DNA from: CAZVCJ01 sp964625745
GTDB lineage: Bacteria; Chloroflexota; Anaerolineae; VGOG01
NCBI GenBank assembly: GCA_964625745.1
Contig: CAZVCJ010000028.1
Coordinates: forward strand, 1-33,544
Direction: 5' to 3'
DNA: 33,544 nucleotides
Shown: in pieces, positions 22,040 through 28,869 of the stretch
Layout: each line of letters starts with the position of its first letter
Position numbering within the stretch: the first letter of the stretch is position 1
Made by a program: the position numbers and the translations under genes
The notes under the pieces: generated by a model
What the model was told of the DNA's origin: nothing
Database searches by the model: none
The model's input: only the letters and a program-made list of their open reading frames with translations

Positions 22040-23905
22040 ATGTCAGAGACAAGACGAGGCGGCACCTGGGGCGAAGCTACGCTGGCTGGGTTGCCCCACG
22101 TGCTTTTTCCACTGATCGCGGAGATTTCCCTTATCGCCCGTTACCTGAAATCGGTGCAGATCAACGAGGACGCAGCAACGATGTGGGCGTTCGCTAACGC
22201 GGCGATGCTGGCGTTCGCCGGAGTGATCGTGGTGATGCTCATCGTCGCCTGGCGGCGGCGCTGGCCGCGCTGGGCTGCCAGTTGGATCGGCTACGGCTTG
22301 ATCGTGGCGTGGATCGCCCCCTTCGGCCTGGGCGGAGGGTATACAGTCACTAGCTGGCTTGCCTCACAGATGCCGACCGCCCTGGCCAATGTTTTCTTCT
22401 TCGCCCAGATCCTCTTTTCCTTCGGGGTTGGCTTCCTGCTGGCCGGGCGCGACCGTCTAAGCGGGCTGCTGGTGGCGCTGCCGGCGGTACCGATGTGCTG
22501 GTCCTGGATTGAATCCGATGCCATCTACTCGGCCATCGGCCTGCCTCTCTTCATCGGCGCCGGCTTAGCGACGGCGCTGACCGCAGCCGTCATAGTGCGC
22601 TCAGGACACGAGCAAGTCGGCATACGATTGGTGCTGCTGGTCAACCTGCTGACCCGACTTCCTTTCACCTACGCTCGCCTCTATCACCATGATTACCTGC
22701 TGCCTCCCACCACACTGGAGGCAATCGCTGTCTCCGTCCGCAATGTCGTGTTAGGCGCAATCCTGGTCACCGGGCCGCTGTGGGGATGGGCATTGTGGGA
22801 GCAGGGACGGCGGCTCATTGCGCGCGGCGTGAGACGTCAGGCAGGCGAGAGGGCTGTGCCAGGCCCTCGTCGCCACACCATCGCCTTCACCCTTCGGCGC
22901 GTGCTGCGTAAGTGGTGGCTCATCGGGGCGATTCTGGCGACCACCGGGGTGCTCGTGATAGGTGCCCGTCCGTGCGGCTGGCTCGACGTGGCGCTCAACG
23001 TCAGCGGCTGTCAGTGTACGCTGGAGAAGCACGATAGCCCCATCCAGAGCGTGGCTTTCTCCCCCGACGGCGCTCTGCTGGCCTCCGGCTCCTGGGACAG
23101 CACGATACGGTTGTGGCAGGTGGCGGATCGGACGCTTCTGTATATGCTGGAGATGCCCACCGCCGGGGACGCGAGCTACTCGCATGACGTCGCCTTCTCG
23201 CCCGACGGGGCGACGCTGGCCTCCGGCCTGCCGGACGGGACCGTGCGGCTGTGGCGGGTGAGCGATGGGACGCTCCTGCGCACACTCCGGGGAAACGCCG
23301 ACAAGATCTGCAGCCTGGCCTTCTCGCCGGATGGGCGGATCCTGGCCTCCGGCTCCTGGGACAGCACGATACGGTTGTGGCAGGTGGCCGATGGGACGCC
23401 TTTACGGACATTGACAGGCCACGAGGATGGAGTGCTCGACCTGGCTTTTTCGCCCGACGGGGCGATGTTAGCCTCGGCCTCTTTCGACGGGGAGGTGCGG
23501 GTCTGGCGAGCGGCGGATGGCACGCTGCTGTACACGTTCAAGCCTATGGAAAGCGTGGTAGAAGGCATGGCCTTCTCGCCCGACGGAGCGATGCTGGCTT
23601 GGGCGTCATGGGACGGGTGGGTGCAGGTGTGGAGCGTGGGCGACTGGCGCTGCCTGCGAGTGATAAAATCCGAATCGTCTGGGATACACGACCTGGCCTT
23701 CTCGCCGGACGGGACGATCCTGGCGGCCGGGGATTCCTGGTACCGGCTTCAATGGTGGCGGGTGGCCGACGGCACACTGCTGCGCGACGTGGGAGGACAC
23801 GAGGACACCGTGGAAAGCGTGGCCTTCTCGCCGGATGGGGAGATCCTGGCTTCGGGCTCGCTGGACGGCACGGTACGGCTGTGGCGGGTGCCAGAGGGAA
23901 GGTAG
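22040..23905 (+). CDS. Membrane-anchored seven-bladed WD40 propeller protein
   Basis: The 621-aa protein has two halves. Residues ~15-255 contain about seven hydrophobic helices, and a further helix spans ~293-308. The remainder (~330-621) carries seven AFSPDG blades with strands such as LASGSWDSTIRLWQV, enough for one closed beta-propeller. The propeller is probably an interaction platform or sensor; no enzymatic residues are visible. The side of the membrane it occupies is uncertain. ATG at 22040 has GGGGGT five bases upstream. It ends just before the ECF sigma gene and may act in the same pathway. A 47-bp perfect internal repeat and a duplicated upstream segment suggest recent rearrangement. 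Confidence 0.88.
   Translation: MSETRRGGTWGEATLAGLPHVLFPLIAEISLIARYLKSVQINEDAATMWAFANAAMLAFAGVIVVMLIVAWRRRWPRWAASWIGYGLIVAWIAPFGLGGGYTVTSWLASQMPTALANVFFFAQILFSFGVGFLLAGRDRLSGLLVALPAVPMCWSWIESDAIYSAIGLPLFIGAGLATALTAAVIVRSGHEQVGIRLVLLVNLLTRLPFTYARLYHHDYLLPPTTLEAIAVSVRNVVLGAILVTGPLWGWALWEQGRRLIARGVRRQAGERAVPGPRRHTIAFTLRRVLRKWWLIGAILATTGVLVIGARPCGWLDVALNVSGCQCTLEKHDSPIQSVAFSPDGALLASGSWDSTIRLWQVADRTLLYMLEMPTAGDASYSHDVAFSPDGATLASGLPDGTVRLWRVSDGTLLRTLRGNADKICSLAFSPDGRILASGSWDSTIRLWQVADGTPLRTLTGHEDGVLDLAFSPDGAMLASASFDGEVRVWRAADGTLLYTFKPMESVVEGMAFSPDGAMLAWASWDGWVQVWSVGDWRCLRVIKSESSGIHDLAFSPDGTILAAGDSWYRLQWWRVADGTLLRDVGGHEDTVESVAFSPDGEILASGSLDGTVRLWRVPEGR
23078..23124 (+). repeat. 47-bp perfect internal repeat in the WD40 gene, copy 1
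   Basis: This stretch is identical over 47 bases to 23342-23388, 264 bp downstream, which equals two propeller blades. It encodes the LASGSWDSTIRLWQVA core of one blade. Confidence 0.9.
23342..23388 (+). repeat. 47-bp perfect internal repeat in the WD40 gene, copy 2
   Basis: This is the second copy of the blade core. Perfect identity including third codon positions points to recent duplication or gene conversion, since the neighbouring blades differ at many bases. Confidence 0.9.
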
Positions 23906-23912
23906 ACTCTAA

Positions 23913-23951
23913 TCAAGGAGAGCATACGATCACGGCTGGAGGTGAGAACGA
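23913..23951 (+). repeat. 39-bp direct repeat, copy 2, at the sigma gene start
   Basis: This copy carries AAGGAGAG followed by the codons for ITAGGEND in the sigma reading frame. It begins 7 bp after the WD40 stop, so the two copies bracket the WD40 gene. Confidence 0.9.
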
Positions 23952-23961
23952 CGCCCGGCTA

Positions 23962-24474
23962 GTGACCGCCGCCAGGCGGAACCGAGCCACCTTCGTCGCC
24001 CTCTACCGGCGTTATCTGCCCCGTGTCTATCGCTACGTCTACCGGCGGGTTGGAAATCAGCAGGACGCCGAGGATCTGACGGCATCGGTATTCACCGAGG
24101 CACTGGAGTGCCTGGAGGATTACCGGGAGCAGGGGAGCTTCGCCGGCTGGCTGTTCACCATCGCCCACCACAGGGCGGCCGACTACCATCGCCAGCAGAG
24201 AGAGAGGATATCTCTGGAGGAAGTGGCGCCCGCTTTATCCAATTCCGGCCCGGGCCCGGAGGCTCAGGCCTTACGGCGGGATAGGCTGGAGCGGGTAGCC
24301 CAGGCACTGGATGAACTCACGCCGGATCGGCAAGAGGCCCTGGCTCTCCGCTTCTTCGGCGAGCTCTCCAACAAAGAGGTGGCCCAGGTCATGGACAGGA
24401 GCGAGGCTGCGGTGAAGATGCTGGTCTGTCGGGCCCTACGTCAATTGCGAAGGAGGTGCGGGGAAGATGAATGA
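23962..24474 (+). CDS. ECF-type RNA polymerase sigma factor
   Basis: This extracytoplasmic-function sigma factor directs RNA polymerase to stress or envelope genes. Region 2 (AFVALYRRYLPRVYRYVYRRVG-like, then AEDLTASVFTEALECL, GWLFTIAHHRAADYHR) and region 4 (LDELTPDRQEALALRFFGELSNKEVAQVMDRSEAAVKMLVCRALRQL) are both complete. The start is unsettled. GTG at 23962 is the nearest in-frame standard codon but lacks a ribosome binding site and cuts off ENDARL, which normally belongs to region 2. An upstream ATC at 23929 lies about eight bases after AAGGAG. A GTG inside the end of the WD40 gene is another option. The stop overlaps the following anti-sigma gene by 8 bp, which indicates tight coupling. 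Confidence 0.93.
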   Translation: MTAARRNRATFVALYRRYLPRVYRYVYRRVGNQQDAEDLTASVFTEALECLEDYREQGSFAGWLFTIAHHRAADYHRQQRERISLEEVAPALSNSGPGPEAQALRRDRLERVAQALDELTPDRQEALALRFFGELSNKEVAQVMDRSEAAVKMLVCRALRQLRRRCGEDE

Positions 24475-26911
24475 TGAGCATCATGAGGCCGATGAGTTGA
24501 GCGAGCCGATTGACCGGATGGTTCTCTACGGTGCTGAGACCATCGGGGTGGAGTCGAGCCTGGATGAGGAAACGGCTGCCCTGGTTAATGACTTGCGAGC
24601 CATGGCCCAGGACATCTCGATGCGGGAAGGATTCGCTCAGGAGCTGGAGAAACGATTCCTTGCCAGGGAGACCGTTCCGGCCAGCCAGCACGTCGTCGGA
24701 GAGGCGCCCTTACGTCGCTTCTGGGCTCAATTGGTGCAGTCCTTCAGCCAACACCACTGGGCGACAGCAGCAGCCCTTGGCTTGCTGCTTACTGTGGCCG
24801 TGGCACTGGCCGCCGTAGGTCCCCAGCCCGTCTGGGCCGACCTGCAACGGCTGCTGAGCTATGTGCCCGGCGTCGGATTCGTCAACCTGGAGAATACCCG
24901 GGTGCTGATGGCCCCGGTGGAGGTCACCCGGAACGGCGTGACCCTGCGCGTCGAGCAGGTGCTGGCTCGACCAGATGGCACGGTGATCGTCATCCGCAGT
25001 GAGGGACTGCCCCCGGAGGATCAACTCTGGCCCCACGGTGCGAGAGAAGATAGTGATTATCAGCCCCGGCTGCGCCTGTCCGACGGCCGCACGCTGATCT
25101 CCGAGTCCTGGACCTTACGCCTGGGTGCAGGCATGCTGGAGTTTCCACCCCTGCCGGCCGACGTCTACCGCGTCACCCTGGAGTTGCCACGTCTGCCGCT
25201 GCTTCCCGCTGGCGCAGCCCCCGAGGCGTGGAAGGTTCTCTTGAACCTCCGTCCCGCCACGGGCGCACTGGTGGCGGAACTCTTCCCACAACCATACGCA
25301 CCACCTCACGCCAGCGATACCCACGCTGGCATCACCCTGCATGTCTTGGAAGTTGCCCACAGTCCACAAGAGACAGCGCTGCGCTTCCAGGTGCAGTGGC
25401 GCGACTCGGACTGGGAGTTCCACAACATTGGCGGCGACCAGTCGCCAGTGCTGCGCGACGACCTGGGCCACGTGTACTTGGATGTCGTTCCTTCTAGCAG
25501 CGGCTCCTTGGTCCAGACCAAGATGATACGCATCCCGGATAACCTTGAAATAACACCCACCCCGACCCCCCCACTCCCTACCTACGAGCAAACGAAGGCC
25601 TTCGCCCCGGCGTCCCCCTCCGCGCAGTGCTTAACCCTGTGGGTAGACGGGCTCGAGTTCATGGTCCCGGCCGAGGGGAGTTTCACTGTGGACCTGGGCG
25701 ACGATCCGCAAGTGGGCGACTATTGGCCATTGGATCTGAGCTTGACAGTGGCCGGATTCCCCGTGCACATCACTGGCGTGCAGTTGGTGCACGAGGAGTT
25801 GCAACTGCGCGATGGCTCCAGGCAGCGGACGCTGCTGCAGTTCGACATTGGCTTGGTGCCGGATCAAGGTGACCGCACACTGCGGGGGCTCTACCTGGAC
25901 GGAACAGCGGCTGGCTTCAGCGGTAGTGGCGGCGGCTACAGCCGCGTGGGCGGCCTGCGTGCCAGCCTGGACCTACGGGAAGGGCAATCCATCCCATCTG
26001 GTTCCATCCGGGTGTGGGTCAGGAACGCGGGTGTGCTCATCCGGGGGCCATGGACCATTACCTGGACAGTACCCGGTGCTGACGAGGCAGGGGCCGCCCC
26101 AGTCACGCTTCACCCCAAGGACGCCGTCCAGACCCGCAATGGCCTGACGCTCGGCGTGGAGGAGGTAGTACTGACCGACCGGCTGACAGGAGTAAGGGTG
26201 GGACTGGAGAATCCGCCGCCGGGTGCGACGCTGGTAAGTGGACTCCGCTCATATGGCTCCATCCGCCATCAAGGGCTTGCACTGGAGGATGACCGGGGTC
26301 GGCGCTACGACCATGCCGGGGACGTATATTGGCGGCCTTACAACGAGCCTGAACCTGACCTTAAGGCGTTTGTTTTTGGCCCGGTACAGCCCCTGGCCCG
26401 GCAGCTGAGGCTGCACGTGCCAGCAGTGGAGATCGCCTTGCCTGCCATAGCTGCCTTCGACGTCACCGTGCCGGAGGGGTTGACGATGACCCTCGACGCT
26501 AATGATGTCCCCAGGCCGGCCGGCAAGCCGTGGGAGGTGGACATTCCGCTACGGATAGGGGATTACGAACTTCATTTCAGTCAGGCGCAGCTAGAGGAGC
26601 TGAACGGCACCACGCTGCTGACCCTCACCTCTGACCCGCACAGGCCCCGAAAAGACGATCGTTGGTTGTCTGGCCTGCAGTTGGCTTCGGTGACCGCGCC
26701 GGATGGGCGGGCCGTGGATTTGACCAGCGCATTCAGTCATGCCGGCTCTGGCGAAGAGGCTGGCGGGCTGCACCAGGCCGGGCTGGCCTTCGATGTGGTG
26801 GACCCGGGGACCGGCACCGTGCGACCAGGCTACTACCACGTCGAGCTGGACGGCGTCATCGTAGCCGTGCAGGGGCCATGGACGTTAGCCTGGAACCTGC
26901 GCGCTCCATGA
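24467..26911 (+). CDS. Probable membrane anti-sigma factor with large extracytoplasmic beta domains
   Basis: The 814-aa protein has an acidic cytosolic N-terminus (~1-90) and one transmembrane helix at ~99-118. The helix is followed by the WADLQRLLSYVPGVGFVNLENTRVL segment, typical of DUF4179-like anti-sigma proteins. About 690 residues lie outside, with several Ig-like repeats such as GVTLRVEQVLARPDGTVIVI and GLTLGVEEVVLTDRLTGVRV. No zinc-binding HxxxCxxC motif is present. The 8-bp overlap with the ECF sigma gene strongly suggests that the N-terminus holds that sigma factor until an envelope signal is sensed. The start ATG at 24467 fits a GGAGG just upstream. Confidence 0.8.
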   Translation: MNDEHHEADELSEPIDRMVLYGAETIGVESSLDEETAALVNDLRAMAQDISMREGFAQELEKRFLARETVPASQHVVGEAPLRRFWAQLVQSFSQHHWATAAALGLLLTVAVALAAVGPQPVWADLQRLLSYVPGVGFVNLENTRVLMAPVEVTRNGVTLRVEQVLARPDGTVIVIRSEGLPPEDQLWPHGAREDSDYQPRLRLSDGRTLISESWTLRLGAGMLEFPPLPADVYRVTLELPRLPLLPAGAAPEAWKVLLNLRPATGALVAELFPQPYAPPHASDTHAGITLHVLEVAHSPQETALRFQVQWRDSDWEFHNIGGDQSPVLRDDLGHVYLDVVPSSSGSLVQTKMIRIPDNLEITPTPTPPLPTYEQTKAFAPASPSAQCLTLWVDGLEFMVPAEGSFTVDLGDDPQVGDYWPLDLSLTVAGFPVHITGVQLVHEELQLRDGSRQRTLLQFDIGLVPDQGDRTLRGLYLDGTAAGFSGSGGGYSRVGGLRASLDLREGQSIPSGSIRVWVRNAGVLIRGPWTITWTVPGADEAGAAPVTLHPKDAVQTRNGLTLGVEEVVLTDRLTGVRVGLENPPPGATLVSGLRSYGSIRHQGLALEDDRGRRYDHAGDVYWRPYNEPEPDLKAFVFGPVQPLARQLRLHVPAVEIALPAIAAFDVTVPEGLTMTLDANDVPRPAGKPWEVDIPLRIGDYELHFSQAQLEELNGTTLLTLTSDPHRPRKDDRWLSGLQLASVTAPDGRAVDLTSAFSHAGSGEEAGGLHQAGLAFDVVDPGTGTVRPGYYHVELDGVIVAVQGPWTLAWNLRAP

Positions 26912-27108
26912 ATCGCCTCTCTCGGGAGGTACCGCACGGGGAATCCGATTCAAACGGCCACTCCATCCCAGGCACCCGAGTGGCTCTATGTCCAGACCGT
27001 GTGGGTCTTCCACGGCCACAGCGAGGACAAGTGAGAGGAGAATGCGATGTGCATCCTATGGTTGCCCCCCTGTTATTGCTGGCTGCTTGTCAGGCGAGGT
27101 GAGCACCC
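26912..27108 (+). other. Short spacer with a vestigial lipoprotein-like peptide
   Basis: This 197-bp gap between the anti-sigma and response regulator genes has no full gene. It ends in a tiny frame at 27049-27102, described separately. No terminator or convincing promoter is visible, so the response regulator may be read from the upstream operon. Confidence 0.5.
27049..27102 (+). pseudogene. 17-codon lipoprotein signal-like mini-ORF
   Basis: Starting at GTG 27049 (eight bases after GGAG) or ATG 27058, the frame reads MVAPLLLLAACQAR and stops 6 bp before the response regulator start. LLAAC is a good lipobox, but nothing follows it. It may be a truncated lipoprotein remnant or a coupling leader peptide. 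A second frame from ATG 27047 (24 codons) overlaps the response regulator start. Confidence 0.3.
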
Positions 27109-27822
27109 ATGCCTGAGGTAAAGATACTGCTAGTTGACGACGAGGAGGCCATCACGGCCAACCTGGCTCCCTTCCTGGAGCGAGCCGGGTTCGCCGTGGA
27201 TGTAGCTGCCGATGGTGAGGAGGCCCTCCACAAGGCAGCAGCCTTCACTCCCCATCTGATCGTCCTGGACGTGCTGATGCCCAAACTCGACGGCCGCCAG
27301 GTCTGCCGCCGACTGCGGGCCACCGGCAATTGGACGCCCATCATCATGCTAACCCAGGTGGGCTCGCCAGCCGAACGGGCCATGAGCCTGGAGGAAGGGG
27401 CCGACGATTACCTCAACAAGCCCTTCGATCCCTACGAGCTGGTGGCCCGCATCCGCGCCGTGCTCCGCCGCGCCCGTCCCGGAGTCCCACCCCTGAGCGC
27501 AGCCCGTCGCCTGGCCTGTGGGCCGCTGGTGCTCGACCGTCCGGCCCGCCGCGCCCTGCTGGCCGGACGTGAGCTTCCTCTAACGCCCAAGGCGGTGGGT
27601 GTACTGGACTACCTGATGACCCACCCCGACGAGGTCATCTCCCGGGAGCGGCTTCTGGATACCGTGTGGGGCTGGGACTATCCAACCGGCACGCGGGCGG
27701 TGGATGTGCGCATCGCCGAGCTGCGCAAAGCCCTGGGCGACGATGCGGCCGAGCCGCACTACATCGAGACCGTCCCCGGCCAGGGCTATCGTTTTATTGG
27801 AACCGTGGAGGCCCTGCCATGA
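27109..27822 (+). CDS. OmpR/PhoB-family response regulator
   Basis: This is a two-component DNA-binding regulator (237 aa). The receiver domain (1-~120) has the acidic pocket DDEE at 10-13, the phosphoacceptor D54 in LIVLDVLMPKLDG, T82 and K104 in DYLNKPFDP. The C-terminal winged helix (~135-235) has LTPKAVGVLDYLMTHPDEVISRERLLDTVWG and RTVDVRI-like and GQGYRFIG motifs. GAGGTGAG lies four bases before ATG. The stop overlaps the histidine kinase start as ATGA, so the pair is translationally coupled. Probable targets include the palindromic site at 28746-28804, by proximity only. Confidence 0.96.
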   Translation: MPEVKILLVDDEEAITANLAPFLERAGFAVDVAADGEEALHKAAAFTPHLIVLDVLMPKLDGRQVCRRLRATGNWTPIIMLTQVGSPAERAMSLEEGADDYLNKPFDPYELVARIRAVLRRARPGVPPLSAARRLACGPLVLDRPARRALLAGRELPLTPKAVGVLDYLMTHPDEVISRERLLDTVWGWDYPTGTRAVDVRIAELRKALGDDAAEPHYIETVPGQGYRFIGTVEALP

Positions 27823-28736
27823 ACGCTACCCGCCGTGCCCTGATCCTGGCCCTGATCCCATTCGCTCTGGGATTGGCCACTGCCTTGCTGCTCCAGGCGA
27901 TCTCCGATGGGCTGCCCATCATTCGCCTGCGAGCCGACCTGGGGACCTGGCTTGCCCTGCTGGGCGGGCTGCTGACCCTGCTGGCTCTGATAGGCGTCGT
28001 AGTGTGGGCTGTAGCCGGGCGCCGCCTGGATCGCACGTTGACTGAGGCACGTCAGGCTCAGGCCGAGGCCCATCGCCGCTTCCTGCGTCGGCTGGATCAC
28101 GAGCTGAAGAACCCGCTGACCGCTATCCGTGTCGGGCTGGCCAATCTGGCGGGGACATCGCCGGCGGAGGCACGGGATCGAACCCTGGCTGGCGTCGAGG
28201 CCCAGGTGAGCAGACTGAGCAAGCTGGCCACCGACCTGCGTAAGCTGGCCGACCTGGAGACACAGCCGCTGGAACGGGCAATGGTGGACGTGAATGAGCT
28301 GCTGAGCGAGGTGGTGGCCCTGGCCCAGGAGCGGCCTGAGGGCGAGGGGCGCGAAATAGCCCTCACCCTGCCCCAGGCCCCCTGGCCCCTGCCACAAGTT
28401 CCTGGCGACCGTGACCTGCTGTTCCTGGCCGTCTACAACCTGCTGGACAACGCCCTGAAGTTCACCCGTCCCAGCGATACCGTCGAGGTGCGGGCTGTGG
28501 AGGATGGCCGGGTGGTAACGGTGGAGGTAGCCGACACCGGGCCGGGCATCCCTGAAGATGAGCTGTCCCACGTTTTTGAGGAGCTATATCGGGGTCAGGG
28601 GGCACGGGGCACCGAAGGGAGCGGGCTGGGGCTGGCCCTGGTCAGGGCGATAGTGGAACGGCACGGGGGGACGGTGACCGTGCGCAGCCGGCAGAGGGAA
28701 GGCACCGTCTTCACCCTGCACCTGCCGCTGGATTGA
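27819..28736 (+). CDS. Sensor histidine kinase
   Basis: This is a membrane histidine kinase (305 aa), partner of the upstream response regulator. Two transmembrane helices (~8-26 and ~43-66) enclose only a short ~16-residue external loop, so it probably senses membrane state or a partner protein instead of a soluble ligand. The dimerisation domain has H94 in RRLDHELKNPLTAIR. The ATPase domain has the N box NLLDNALKF (N207, N211), DTGPG (239-243), and GSGLGLALVRAI. ATG at 27819 overlaps the regulator stop by four bases. Confidence 0.95.
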   Translation: MNATRRALILALIPFALGLATALLLQAISDGLPIIRLRADLGTWLALLGGLLTLLALIGVVVWAVAGRRLDRTLTEARQAQAEAHRRFLRRLDHELKNPLTAIRVGLANLAGTSPAEARDRTLAGVEAQVSRLSKLATDLRKLADLETQPLERAMVDVNELLSEVVALAQERPEGEGREIALTLPQAPWPLPQVPGDRDLLFLAVYNLLDNALKFTRPSDTVEVRAVEDGRVVTVEVADTGPGIPEDELSHVFEELYRGQGARGTEGSGLGLALVRAIVERHGGTVTVRSRQREGTVFTLHLPLD

Positions 28737-28745
28737 CACCGCTGT

Positions 28746-28804
28746 GTAACGAGATTGTTACGGAGTGTTTCAGGATTGTGACACATCTGAAACATCCTCG
28801 TTAC
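28746..28804 (+). promoter_or_regulatory. Palindromic operator region before the propeller lipoprotein gene
   Basis: GTAACGAG (28746-28753) pairs with CTCGTTAC (28797-28804), and TGTTTCAG (28766-28773) pairs with CTGAAACA (28787-28794). GTTAC-type half-sites also occur at 28746 (inverted), 28757 and 28800. The tract sits between the histidine kinase stop and a -10 box, so it could bind the adjacent response regulator or form an RNA stem. Confidence 0.65.
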
Positions 28805-28814
28805 GTCGGCGTGA

Positions 28815-28820
28815 TATAAT
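28815..28820 (+). promoter_or_regulatory. -10 box of the propeller lipoprotein operon
   Basis: A perfect TATAAT lies 50 bp before the lipoprotein start. No consensus -35 is visible at 16-18 bp, which would fit an activator-dependent promoter using the palindromic sites just upstream. Confidence 0.55.
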
Positions 28821-28869
28821 GGGGATGCCGTCGGGGAACCGATGGACATCAACGTTATGGAGGTGTTTT

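Noticed and set aside
23251..23961. Long upstream extension of the sigma factor frame through the WD40 gene
   Set aside because: Residues before ITAGGEND are out-of-frame WD40 coding sequence (Gly/Arg-rich shadow); sigma homology begins only near ENDARLV.
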